DNA from: Leifsonia sp052114085
GTDB lineage: Bacteria; Actinomycetota; Actinomycetes; Actinomycetales; Microbacteriaceae
Direction of reading: 5' to 3'
Assembly: GCF_052114085.1 (NCBI RefSeq)
Contig: NZ_JBFREB010000001.1
Location: forward strand, 372,001 to 436,000
Length of the DNA stretch: 64,000 nucleotides
Part shown: positions 1-7,599 of the stretch, piece after piece
Layout of the letters: every line of letters starts with the position of its first letter
How positions within the stretch are numbered: the first letter of the stretch is position 1
Made by a program: the position numbers and the translations under genes
Notes under the pieces: generated by a model
Database searches by the model: none
Seen by the model: only the letters and a program-made list of their open reading frames with translations
What the model was told of the DNA's origin: nothing

Positions 1-495
1 GTGCGAGATCGCGGGAACGGTGACGTGAAGACCCTCGACGGCGGACAGGACGCTGATCGCCGGGGTGATGATCGAGTCGCCGTAGAAGAGGGCGACGCCG
101 ACGATGCCGATCACCAGCAGGGTTCCGGCACGCGATGCATTGCCTGCGTACAGACGCTTGGCCAGCGCGGCCAAAGCCATGACGCCGCCTTCGCCGTCAT
201 TGTCGGCGCGCATCAGGATGCCGAGGTACTTGATCGAGACGATGATCGTGACGCTCCAGAACATGAGCGAGATCACGCCGAAGACGTCTTCCTGCTCGGC
301 GCCGACAGCGCCACCGTCGAGCAGGAAGACGGTTTTCAGTGCGTAGAGGGGGCTGGTCCCGATGTCGCCGAAGACGACACCGAGCGCAGCGAGTGCAGCG
401 CCGACCACGGCCTTCTGACCGCGACGAGACGAAGGGCCTTTCGGCCCGCTCGACTCAGCGGAGGCCTTGCTCGCACGCTCTCGCACATTACCCAC
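1..495 (-). CDS. kup: Kup-family potassium uptake protein, N-terminal part (cut by window edge)
   Basis: Membrane K+ uptake (probably K+/H+ symport). The reverse strand reads 165 codons from a GTG at 495 to the window edge. The translation carries the family hallmark VVFGDIGTSPLYAL at about residues 40-53, a second membrane segment around FWSVTIIVSIKYLGIL, the DNDGEGGVMAL motif and YGDSIITPAISVLSAVEGL near residue 150, all typical of the first third of Kup. A second in-frame GTG lies three codons in, and no convincing Shine-Dalgarno stands before either, so the exact start is uncertain. The remaining membrane helices and the cytoplasmic C-terminal domain lie outside the window. Confidence 0.93.
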   Translation of the reverse strand, partial: MGNVRERASKASAESSGPKGPSSRRGQKAVVGAALAALGVVFGDIGTSPLYALKTVFLLDGGAVGAEQEDVFGVISLMFWSVTIIVSIKYLGILMRADNDGEGGVMALAALAKRLYAGNASRAGTLLVIGIVGVALFYGDSIITPAISVLSAVEGLHVTVPAISH

Positions 496-530
496 GGCGC
501 CACCGTACCCCGATGACGCCGCCGGCGCGG

Positions 531-550
531 GCCCGGCCTGACGGCCGGGC
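531..550 (-). terminator. Hairpin terminator after the cold-shock gene
   Basis: GCCCGGCC, loop TGAC, GGCCGGGC: a perfect 8-bp stem placed 12 bases after the cold-shock stop and before the kup start. There is no T tract, as is common in high-GC actinobacteria. Confidence 0.6.
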
Positions 551-561
551 ACCGGTTGCCG

Positions 562-765
562 TCAGAGAGGGCGGATGTTAGCGGCCTGGGGTCCCTTCGG
601 ACCCTGAGCCAGGTCGTACTCGACCTTCTGGTTCTCTTCGAGGTTGCGGAACCCCTGTGCGGAGATCTCGCTGTAGTGGGCGAAGACGTCGGCGCTGCCG
701 TCATCCGGGGCGATGAAGCCGTACCCCTTCTCCGAGTTGAACCACTTGACGGTACCTTGAGCCAT
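562..765 (-). CDS. Cold-shock protein (CspA family)
   Basis: Small single-stranded nucleic-acid-binding OB-fold protein, an RNA chaperone in the cytoplasm. The 67-residue product has the standard CspA length and carries both RNA-binding motifs: KGYGFI (RNP1 region) after GTVKWFNSE, and VFAHYS (RNP2 region), ending GPQAANIRPL. I chose the ATG at 765, where MAQGTVKWF starts as in the family; an upstream in-frame GTG at 783 would add six residues that contain the ribosome-binding sequence GGAAG. It is transcribed alone, with a possible -10 TACGAT (complement of 819-824) giving a leader of about 50 bases, and is followed by its own hairpin. Confidence 0.95.
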   Translation of the reverse strand: MAQGTVKWFNSEKGYGFIAPDDGSADVFAHYSEISAQGFRNLEENQKVEYDLAQGPKGPQAANIRPL

Positions 766-904
766 CGTTTTTCTTCCTTTCACGCCCTACGCAAGCTATT
801 CAGGCGCTGGACCCTCTCATCGTACACGGGCGCGTGCCGCATTTGCACGGATCGAGCGGCTAAGCTCGTTGGTTTCCCTCGTCTATGGTCGCTGAGCCCA
901 GATC

Positions 905-1543
905 TCAGGGCGCGATCGCGGCCTCCAGCGTTCCCGGCAGCAGGCCCAGCGTCCACTCGGCGACCTCCGCAACGAACTTCACGTGCGCCGGGTGCGTGAG
1001 GTCTCCGGTGCTGTTGACGTAGGAGCCTCCGCCGTCGACGGCGATGAGGATGCGGATGCTCGCCGCCTCCGCATCCACGTCCGCGAAGTCGCCGCTGGCG
1101 ATGCCGTCTTCGATCAGCTCGCGCAGCCGTGCGCGGTCGAGCGCGTCCTGTTCGGTGAGGGTCGCATCCAGCGAGGGGGTGAAGCGGGAGAGGTGCCGGG
1201 CGTTCAGCCACAGCCGCGCCAGCGGCAGCGAGGCTCCGGAGCGGATGTGTCCGACGAAGTGCGCGAGCCGCTCGACCGGCGCGCCGTCGGCCGGGAAGAA
1301 CCGTTCGCGCTCGATGGTCGCCGCTCGGGCGAATGCCTCGTCGACCAGGTCTTCGGCGGCGGGAAAGTAGTGCGAGATCAGGCCGGGACGGACCCCCAGC
1401 CGGGTTGCGACCGCCCGCAGGGTGATCCGCTCGAGGCCCTCGTCGAGGGCGATCGAGGCGGCCGCGGAGAGGATCTCCTCGCGGCGCTCCTCGGGCTGCT
1501 TGCGAACCCGGGGAGAAGGCGCTCTTGACTCCATGGAGTACAT
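905..1543 (-). CDS. TetR-family transcriptional regulator
   Basis: DNA-binding repressor of 212 residues. The N-terminal helix-turn-helix spans about residues 20-65 (EEILSAAASIALDEGLERITL, then VATRLGVRPGLISHYF), and the all-helical ligand-binding part follows; the C-terminal half resembles the BetI/TetR_C_6 type. It is divergent from the NCS1 permease and amidohydrolase genes starting at 1619, with only 75 bases between the starts, so it probably controls both. The first ATG (1543) has no clear ribosome-binding site and is preceded directly by the tandem operator repeat described separately; a second ATG at 1534 is an alternative start. The ligand is not predictable from sequence. Confidence 0.9.
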   Translation of the reverse strand: MYSMESRAPSPRVRKQPEERREEILSAAASIALDEGLERITLRAVATRLGVRPGLISHYFPAAEDLVDEAFARAATIERERFFPADGAPVERLAHFVGHIRSGASLPLARLWLNARHLSRFTPSLDATLTEQDALDRARLRELIEDGIASGDFADVDAEAASIRILIAVDGGGSYVNSTGDLTHPAHVKFVAEVAEWTLGLLPGTLEAAIAP

Positions 1544-1544
1544 G

Positions 1545-1588
1545 CTATTGAATGACTGACCAACAACCTATTGGGCACATGACCAACA
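1545..1588. promoter_or_regulatory. Tandem 23-bp-spaced operator repeat between TetR gene and permease
   Basis: Two 21-base copies begin with CTATTG (1545 and 1568) and end with TGACCAACA (1557-1565 and 1580-1588). The six central bases differ, while 15 of 21 positions match, with an exact 23-base period. The second copy also holds a dyad, TTGG and CCAA eight bases apart. Position between divergent starts and the repeat arrangement point to the TetR binding sites. This is inference from pattern; no binding data are implied. Confidence 0.6.
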
Positions 1589-1618
1589 GCGACGGAGCTG
1601 CTGGCAGGAGAGGAACCC

Positions 1619-3049
1619 ATGTCCGAAGCCCGGACCGGCACCGATCACTACGTGGATGCCTCCACCCAACCCGAGACCCGCGGCATCGAGGTCATCGGCG
1701 ACTCCGAGCGGCACGGCCGCGCCCGGGACCTGTTCTTCGTCTGGGCTGCACCCGGCGTCAGCATCCTGAACTTCACGATCGGTGCCACGCTCATCCTGCT
1801 GGGGCTCGAGATCTGGCAGGCCATTGCGGTAATCGTCGCCGCCTCACTGCTCTGGGTGTTCCCCGGACTGATCGCCGCCAGCGGCCCAGCGGCCGGAACG
1901 TCCGGCTCCGTGGTGACGCGGGCGATGTACGGCATCATCGGCAACAAGCTCTTCGTCGCGTTCGTCGGCTGGTTCATCGGGGCGGTCTTCCTGTCGCTGA
2001 CCTGGCTCGCCTCCAGCTTCATGGGCGCCGACCTGCTCCGGCGGATCGGTCTCGACGACCCGGTGTGGGTGCCGATCGGGGTGACCGTCGTGGTCTCCGC
2101 GGTCACCGTCCTGGTCGCCATCTTCGGACACGGCCTCATCCTGAGGATCTACCCCGTGATGGCCGTCGTGCTGTTCGTCATCTTCATCCTGGTGTCGGCG
2201 TTCATCCTCCCGACCGTCGACTGGGGCTACGCGGCACCCGAACCGCTGGGCGGGGTGGCGCTGTGGTCCGCGATCTCGGTTGGGTTCACGATCCTCGCCT
2301 CCACTCCGCTGTCGTTCATCAACAGCCCGGATATCGCGCGGTACCTCCCGCGGTCGACGAAGCCGTCGCACATCGCAGCGGCCACGGCGTTGGGCGGCGC
2401 CCTGCCATTCATCGTCTTCACCAGCGTCGGCGTGCTCCTCGCCACCGGCCTCAAGGCGAGCGCCTTCGACGCCGGAATCGACGTAGCGCTGTTCGACCTG
2501 CTGCCCGGGTGGATCGGGCCCCTGCTGGTCGTCGGCGTCATCGTCAACACCATCGCGCTGAACGCGATGACCACCTACACCTCGAGCATGGCGCTGCAGG
2601 CGATCGGCTTCCGGCTGCGCCGCATCCCCGCGGCGATCGTCGTCGGCGTCGTCGGGACGGCGCTGACGATCTACCTGGTGCTGTCGTCGAGCCTGCTGGA
2701 GGCCGCCAACCTGCTGCTGCAGTTCCTCGTCATCGTCTCGGGCCCCGCAATGGCCATCTACGTCGTGGATGTCCTCCGCCGGCACTACGTGTACGACGGC
2801 GTCGACCTGTTCGACGACCGTCGCGGCGGTCGCTACTGGTACACCGGAGGCTGGAGCATCCCGGGCATCGCGGCCCTCCTCCTCGGCGGCCTCGCGACGG
2901 CGATGTGTCTGGCGACGGATGTCTGGGCGGGCCCGATCGCGCAAGCGCTGGGCCACGTGGATCTCTCGGTCCCGGTCGGCATGGCCGTCTCCGCAATCGT
3001 GTACGCAGTGTTGAGCCGCACGCGGCTCGGAAAGGAAGGTCGACTGTGA
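1619..3049 (+). CDS. NCS1-family permease (purine/pyrimidine/cytosine or hydantoin type)
   Basis: Integral membrane symporter of the nucleobase:cation symporter-1 family, 476 residues with about twelve hydrophobic segments. The N-terminal soluble stretch is followed by SILNFTIGATLILLGLEIWQ, the NCS1 TM1 region, and by GTSGSVVTRAMYGIIGNKL, which is typical of CodB/PucI-type carriers. The ATG at 1619 follows GGAGAGGAACCC, a good ribosome-binding site. Its stop overlaps the GTG start of the amidohydrolase (GTGA), so the two are co-translated. Pairing with an amidohydrolase suggests uptake of a nitrogen heterocycle or related amide that the enzyme then hydrolyses; the exact substrate is unknown. 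Confidence 0.9.
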   Translation: MSEARTGTDHYVDASTQPETRGIEVIGDSERHGRARDLFFVWAAPGVSILNFTIGATLILLGLEIWQAIAVIVAASLLWVFPGLIAASGPAAGTSGSVVTRAMYGIIGNKLFVAFVGWFIGAVFLSLTWLASSFMGADLLRRIGLDDPVWVPIGVTVVVSAVTVLVAIFGHGLILRIYPVMAVVLFVIFILVSAFILPTVDWGYAAPEPLGGVALWSAISVGFTILASTPLSFINSPDIARYLPRSTKPSHIAAATALGGALPFIVFTSVGVLLATGLKASAFDAGIDVALFDLLPGWIGPLLVVGVIVNTIALNAMTTYTSSMALQAIGFRLRRIPAAIVVGVVGTALTIYLVLSSSLLEAANLLLQFLVIVSGPAMAIYVVDVLRRHYVYDGVDLFDDRRGGRYWYTGGWSIPGIAALLLGGLATAMCLATDVWAGPIAQALGHVDLSVPVGMAVSAIVYAVLSRTRLGKEGRL

Positions 3050-4716
3050 GCGGCACCACCGTGAGCACTCTGTACCGGAACGGCCGCATCTTCACGGCCG
3101 ACCCCGACGAGGAGAGGGCATGGGCGCAGGCCTTCGCCGTCAGCGGTGAGTCGATCGTCTGGGTGGGCGGGGCGGACGACGCGCCGGCCGCGGAGCGGGT
3201 CGTCGACCTGGAGGGGCGGCTCGTCCTCCCGGGGTTCACCGACGCGCACACGCACCTCCTGATGATGGGCGCGGCTCTCGGGCAGGTCTACCTGACCGGG
3301 GCGCGTGGCCTGGACGACATCCACCGTATGCTGCGGGAGGCCCGTGCCGCTGACCCCGGAGCGTCGGCCCTGCGCGGTCGCGGCTGGCTCTTCGACGCCG
3401 TGCCGGGAGGGGCGCCGACGGCGGCCATGATCGACGCAGCGATCCCGGACATCCCGGTGTACCTGGATGCGAACGACTACCACTCCTGCTGGGTGAATTC
3501 GGCCGCGCTGGCAGAGCTGGGCATCACTCGCGAGACGCCCGACCCGATCGGCGGGGAGATCGTCCGCGACGCCGAGGGGGAGGCGACCGGGCTGCTGCTC
3601 GAGACCGCTGCCACCCAGTACGCCTGGGCGCAGCGCGATGCCGCCACGACCGACGAGGACCGCGACGCGGACGTCGAGCGCACGATCGCCGCGTACGTCG
3701 CGACCGGAGTAACCGGTGCGGTCGACATGGCGCTCGACGAGTTTGGGCTGGCGGCGCTGCGACGGGCTCAGGAGCGCCGCGGAGGTGAGCTGCCGATCCG
3801 GGTGGCGGCGCACTGGCTGGTCGCCAACACCGGCGACGACGCAGCGAACCTCGCGCAGGTGGACTATGCCGCGCGGCTGGCCGCTGAGCCCGCGACGCCG
3901 TGGCTGCGTGTTGTCGGCATCAAGCTCATCCTGGACGGCGTCATCGATGCGTGCACGGCGGCGATGCGGCAGCCGTACGCGAACGGCACGAACGCCGACC
4001 CGATCTGGCCAGCCGAGCGCCTCGCCCCCGTGGTCGCGGCGGCGGACGCCGCCGGCCTGCAGATCGCGATGCACGCGATCGGCGACTACGCCAGCCAGAT
4101 CGCGCTCGACGCGATCGAGCACGCTCACGGCGAGAACGGCGAGCGTCCCCGCAGGCACCGGATCGAGCACCTCGAGTACGCGGCGCCCGGGACGGCGGAA
4201 CGGATGGCACGCCTCGGTGTGACGGCGTCGATGCAGCCGGTGCATTCGGATCCCGCGATCTTCGACAACTGGGTGGCGATGCTCGGTGATGACAGGGTCG
4301 ACCGCGCTTTCCCGTGGCCGGAGTATGAAGACGCCGGTGCCCTCCTCGCCTTCTCGACCGACTCGCCGACCGCTCCTCACCACGCGCTCGCGAACATGTA
4401 CGTCGCATCGACCCGGGCCTCCGCGCTCGACCCGTCGGTGCCGGCTGTCCAGCCGCAGTACGCCCTGCCGCTGGAACGGGCGATCGGCCACGCGACTCGG
4501 GATGCAGCAGCCTCGGTGGGCGACGGGGAGTGGCGCGGGCGGATCGCACCGGGCTACGCGGCCGACGTCACCGTGCTCGACACCGACGTGTTCGAGGGTG
4601 GTGCGCCGTCCCTGCTGACGGCGCGCGTCGTCGAAACCATCGTGGCGGGGCGTACGACCTACAGCGCTCAGGCAGGGGTGGGCGTCGGCTCCGTCGGGGA
4701 CATGTCGAGGCAGTAG
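3046..4716 (+). CDS. YtcJ-like metal-dependent amidohydrolase
   Basis: Cytoplasmic hydrolase of the amidohydrolase superfamily (Amidohydro_3, YtcJ type), 556 residues. LPGFTDAHTH near residues 61-70 supplies the HxH metal pair; a conserved lysine sits in VGIKLILDGVID, further metal histidines in MHAIGD and RHRIEH, and the last aspartate in AFSTDSPTAPHH. The C-terminal segment APGYAADVTVLD is the usual closing beta-strand domain. The GTG at 3046 is selected because it overlaps the permease stop and follows GGAAGG; the same reading frame is open far upstream, but that part is antisense-like sequence under the permease. Substrate probably an amide or cyclic amide brought in by the NCS1 carrier. 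Confidence 0.9.
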   Translation: MSGTTVSTLYRNGRIFTADPDEERAWAQAFAVSGESIVWVGGADDAPAAERVVDLEGRLVLPGFTDAHTHLLMMGAALGQVYLTGARGLDDIHRMLREARAADPGASALRGRGWLFDAVPGGAPTAAMIDAAIPDIPVYLDANDYHSCWVNSAALAELGITRETPDPIGGEIVRDAEGEATGLLLETAATQYAWAQRDAATTDEDRDADVERTIAAYVATGVTGAVDMALDEFGLAALRRAQERRGGELPIRVAAHWLVANTGDDAANLAQVDYAARLAAEPATPWLRVVGIKLILDGVIDACTAAMRQPYANGTNADPIWPAERLAPVVAAADAAGLQIAMHAIGDYASQIALDAIEHAHGENGERPRRHRIEHLEYAAPGTAERMARLGVTASMQPVHSDPAIFDNWVAMLGDDRVDRAFPWPEYEDAGALLAFSTDSPTAPHHALANMYVASTRASALDPSVPAVQPQYALPLERAIGHATRDAAASVGDGEWRGRIAPGYAADVTVLDTDVFEGGAPSLLTARVVETIVAGRTTYSAQAGVGVGSVGDMSRQ

Positions 4717-4958
4717 TCCGGCGGCTGGTGATCGGCGAGGGTGCCGGGTACCGACTCCGTGTAGGTGAACACGCACGACGCGGGCCACGGCTCGGAGTCG
4801 CTGAGCAGGTAGATGTCGATGGCAGGCATCCCGGCCAGTGACGCGGGCCGGCGGATGGTGGCCGGGGGGACCTCGCGGTCACCGGGGAAGGTGTGCTCGA
4901 AGTCGCGCCACGGGTGCTGCGGGTGCACGAACGAGGCGTGCCAGGTGCTGTCGCTCAC
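4668..4958 (-). CDS. Small hypothetical protein, overlapping the amidohydrolase 3' end
   Basis: A 96-residue reading frame starts at a GTG (4958) preceded by AGAAGGA at good spacing and begins MSDSTWHASFVHPQHPW. It is rich in Pro, Asp and Ser, with no signal peptide or membrane segment, and ends in a PTEPTPTPA tail. It converges on the amidohydrolase and overlaps its last 49 bases. I do not recognise a family. The ribosome-binding site and the lack of any other gene between 4717 and 5056 favour a real gene, but expression is unproven. Confidence 0.55.
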   Translation of the reverse strand: MSDSTWHASFVHPQHPWRDFEHTFPGDREVPPATIRRPASLAGMPAIDIYLLSDSEPWPASCVFTYTESVPGTLADHQPPDYCLDMSPTEPTPTPA

Positions 4959-5056
4959 GATGGTCCTTCTCTGCAGAGCGCCGGGTCGAGCACCGGTCTA
5001 CCAGAGGCGCTGCCGGGGAAGTCGTCCCGGTACGGTGGATTGCCCAAAATCGTTCG

Positions 5057-6091
5057 TTATCCGAATGGCTGACGAGGGGGAGCAGTGCTCTGGCGGACGA
5101 CGAGCTGGGGGACGGGGTAGTCGGCGAGTCCGGATGCGTCCCCGCCTTCGATCTGCGAGATGAGCACGTCGATCGCGCGGGCGCCCAGCCAGCCGAAGTC
5201 TTGTCGGATGGTCGTCAGCGGCGGCGCGAAGTGCTTGGCTTCCGGGATGTCGTCGAACCCGACGATGCTCAGGTCGCCCGGTACCGAGAGGCCGAGCTCG
5301 GCGGCTGCATGCATGAGGCCCAGCGCCATCTGGTCGTTCGACGCGAACACCGCCGTGAAGTCGGGATGGTCGAGCAGCCGCAGACCGACCTCGTAGCCGA
5401 GGTCCGGTGTCCAGTCGCCGAGCAGGGGAGCTGTGACGGGGAGGTCGTGGTCCGACAGCTCCGCGAGGAAGCCGTTCATCCTGTCCTCCGCCTCGCTCCA
5501 GTCCTGCGGGCCGGCGAGATGGCGGATGCGCGTGTGGCCCAGTTCGATGAGGTGCCGGGTGGCGAGGCGGGCGCCGGCCTCCTGGTCGAAGGCGGCGACC
5601 CGACCGTCGCCGACGTCCTTCCAGTGCATGCTGACGAAGGGGACCCGGATGGCCACCCGCTGCAGCGCCTCATGTGCGCGCTGCTGCGGCGCGATGACCA
5701 CCACACCGTCGACCCCGTGGGCGGCGAAGGCGTCGAGCGCCTCGGAGATGCTCGCGTCATCCTCCCGGGCGAGGGTCGCCGAGAGGATGGCGTAGCCGCG
5801 TGCGCGGGCGGCCTCGTCGATCGCCGTGGCCGCGCTGAACGGCCCATAGTGGGAGCGCGCCGAGACGAGCAGCCCGATCGTCTGCGACCGGGAGGTGGCC
5901 AGGGCGCGCGCCGCGCTGTTCGGGCGCCACGCGTTCTCCTCGATGACCTTGCGCACCTGCGCCTCTGTGGAGGCCTTGATGTAGCGCTCGCCGTTGAGGA
6001 CGCGCGAGACCGTCTGGCGCGACACTCCGGCCAGCCGGGCGATGTCCCGGATGGAGAGAGCGCGCTGTTCGTCGGGTCCGCGCTTGTCCAT
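5057..6091 (-). CDS. LacI-family repressor of the ChvE/Ggu-type transporter
   Basis: DNA-binding sugar-responsive repressor, 344 residues. The N-terminal helix-turn-helix is LSIRDIARLAGVSRQTVSRVLN (split here: LSIRDIARLAG then VSRQTVSRVLN), followed by the periplasmic-binding-protein-like domain with SNDQMALG and FDDIPEAKHFAPPLTTIRQ. It is divergent from the chvE-like gene and most likely represses it. It is a close paralogue of the LacI protein at 17053-18057: the recognition helix is identical and the segments VVVAPQQR, HL(A/S)GPxDWSEA and FDDIPEA are shared. Together with the shared operator this suggests both sense arabinose or a related pentose; that is inference. Confidence 0.92.
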   Translation of the reverse strand: MDKRGPDEQRALSIRDIARLAGVSRQTVSRVLNGERYIKASTEAQVRKVIEENAWRPNSAARALATSRSQTIGLLVSARSHYGPFSAATAIDEAARARGYAILSATLAREDDASISEALDAFAAHGVDGVVVIAPQQRAHEALQRVAIRVPFVSMHWKDVGDGRVAAFDQEAGARLATRHLIELGHTRIRHLAGPQDWSEAEDRMNGFLAELSDHDLPVTAPLLGDWTPDLGYEVGLRLLDHPDFTAVFASNDQMALGLMHAAAELGLSVPGDLSIVGFDDIPEAKHFAPPLTTIRQDFGWLGARAIDVLISQIEGGDASGLADYPVPQLVVRQSTAPPRQPFG

Positions 6092-6166
6092 CGATCCTGT
6101 CTCGGGGGCGAGAGCGGCGACTGTGCCGCTGGGTGAACGTGCTCATCATATTTTTCCGCGAAGCAC

Positions 6167-6223
6167 TTGACTGCCACGGGGTTCGCGTCATAGCGTCTAA
6201 CCCGTTCTGGGACCGGTCACATA
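6167..6223 (+). promoter_or_regulatory. chvE-operon promoter with LacI operator
   Basis: A -35 TTGACT (6167-6172) and -10 TAGCGT (6191-6196) are 18 bases apart. The sequence TGGGACCGGTCACATA (6208-6223) lies just past the expected transcription start and matches, in 13 of 14 core positions, the perfect palindrome TGTGACCGGTCACA in front of araB. A possible -10 for the divergent LacI gene (TATGAT on the minus strand, complement of 6145-6150) lies next to it. Placement downstream of the start site is what a blocking repressor would use. Confidence 0.65.
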
Positions 6224-6260
6224 TATCGCGTAGGCCCAGCATACGACGAGGGAGTCGCTC

Positions 6261-6404
6261 ATGTCAGCAGCCGGATCGCACAGTCGCGACGGCCGCTGCA
6301 CTGCCCCGTCGCAGGCTGGTCGAACGCGTGCCGGTTCCGAGCTCGGCGAGTCCGTGCGCACTCGGCACACCGGTCGCCCCACCGCTCGAAGGGAAACACA
6401 GTGA
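6261..6404 (+). CDS. Possible 47-residue leader peptide coupled to chvE
   Basis: An ATG at 6261 preceded by GAGGGAG opens a 47-codon frame, starting MSAAGSHSRDGRC and very rich in Arg, Ser, Thr and Gly. Its TGA stop (6402-6404) overlaps the GTG start of the sugar-binding protein (GTGA), the arrangement used for translational coupling. The frame fills almost the whole gap between the promoter and chvE. Composition is low-complexity and no family is recognisable, so it may be a leader peptide or an accident of a high-GC leader. Confidence 0.35.
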   Translation: MSAAGSHSRDGRCTAPSQAGRTRAGSELGESVRTRHTGRPTARRETQ

Positions 6405-7528
6405 AGTTCAGGAAAGTCGCACTGGCCGCCGCCGCACTCGGCGTCGCGGTCGCACTCGCCGCCTGCTCCGGAGGGGGCCGCGGAGGCGGCGGGACCGCGA
6501 ACGACGGAGACAACAAGGGCGCGCTCGTCGGCGTGGCCATGCCCACGAAGGTGTCCGAGCGTTGGATCGCGGACGGTAACGCCGTCAAGTCCGACCTCCA
6601 GAAGAACGGCTACAAGGTCGACCTGGAGTACGCGAACAACGACATCCCCACCCAGGTTCAGCAGGTCAACACGATGATTACCAAGGGCGCCAAGATCCTG
6701 ATCGTCGCGTCCATCGACGGTGGCTCGCTCACCGACCAGCTGGACGCCGCCGCGAAGGCCGGCATCAAGGTCATCTCGTACGACCGCCTGCTCACCGGCG
6801 ACAAGAACGTCGACTACTACGTGTCGTTCGACAACTACAAGGTCGGCGTCGTCCAGGCGACGTCGCTCCTGACCGGACTGGGGATCGTCGACGCCGACGG
6901 CAAGCCGACGGGCAAGAAGGGTCCCTTCAACGTCGAACTGTTCGCGGGCAGCCCCGACGACAACAACGCCACGTTCTTCTTCAACGGCGCGATGGACACC
7001 CTCAAGCCGTACCTGGCCGACGGCACCCTGGTCGTGAAGAGCGGGCAGACCAACTTCAACCAGGTCGCGATCCTGCGCTGGGACCCGGCGACCGCCAAGG
7101 CCCGCATGCAGGACCTCGTCGCCAAGTCGTACTCGACGGACGCGGCGGTGCAGGGCGTCCTCTCGCCGTATGACGGCCTCTCCGACGGCATCCTGAGCGC
7201 GCTGGAAGGCGCCGGCTACGGCTCGGGCGGCAAGAACATCCCGATCATCACCGGTCAGGACGCCGAGGTCGCCAGTGTGAAGCAGATCATCGCGGGCACG
7301 CAGTACTCGACCGTCTACAAGGACACCCGGAAGCTCGCCAACCAGGCGGCGCAGATGGCGGACGACCTGCTCACGGGCAAGAAGCCCGAGGTGAACGACA
7401 CCAAGAGCTACGACAACAAGGTCAAGGTCGTGCCGAGCTACCTCTTCCAGCCGGTGGTCGTCACCAAGGACAACTACCAGAAGATCCTGGTCGACAGCGG
7501 CTACTACAAGGAATCCGACCTCAAGTAG
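6401..7528 (+). CDS. chvE: ChvE-like multiple-sugar-binding lipoprotein
   Basis: Extracellular substrate-binding protein of a CUT2-type sugar ABC importer, 375 residues. A signal peptide ends in the lipobox LAAC with Cys22 as the lipidated residue, followed by a Gly-rich linker. The mature part has the periplasmic-binding fold of ChvE/XylF: ANNDIPTQVQQVNTMI near residue 85, YDRLL, DNYKVG, the ELFAGSPDDNNA segment and PIITGQDAEVASVKQI, which are close to ChvE. Known ChvE proteins bind L-arabinose, D-galactose, D-glucose and D-xylose. First gene of the operon with gguA and gguB; start GTG 6401 follows GAAGGGAAAC. The shared operator with araB points to arabinose as an inducer or substrate. Confidence 0.9.
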   Translation: MKFRKVALAAAALGVAVALAACSGGGRGGGGTANDGDNKGALVGVAMPTKVSERWIADGNAVKSDLQKNGYKVDLEYANNDIPTQVQQVNTMITKGAKILIVASIDGGSLTDQLDAAAKAGIKVISYDRLLTGDKNVDYYVSFDNYKVGVVQATSLLTGLGIVDADGKPTGKKGPFNVELFAGSPDDNNATFFFNGAMDTLKPYLADGTLVVKSGQTNFNQVAILRWDPATAKARMQDLVAKSYSTDAAVQGVLSPYDGLSDGILSALEGAGYGSGGKNIPIITGQDAEVASVKQIIAGTQYSTVYKDTRKLANQAAQMADDLLTGKKPEVNDTKSYDNKVKVVPSYLFQPVVVTKDNYQKILVDSGYYKESDLK

Positions 7529-7599
7529 CACCATCCGGATCGTCCGGGCGGGACGCGCGTCGAGCGCCCCGCCCGGACGTCATGCGAGCAAGGAAGACC

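Noticed and set aside
1552..3045. Extension of the amidohydrolase frame upstream to 1552
   Set aside because: Overlaps the permease in another frame with Arg/His-rich translation; the GTG at 3046 has the ribosome-binding site and overlap expected of an operon.
1844..4788. Long minus-strand frames (370 and 651 codons) under the NCS1 permease and amidohydrolase
   Set aside because: Arg/Asp/His-rich, low-complexity translations with no family features, fully antisense to well-supported genes; typical of high-GC frame shadows.
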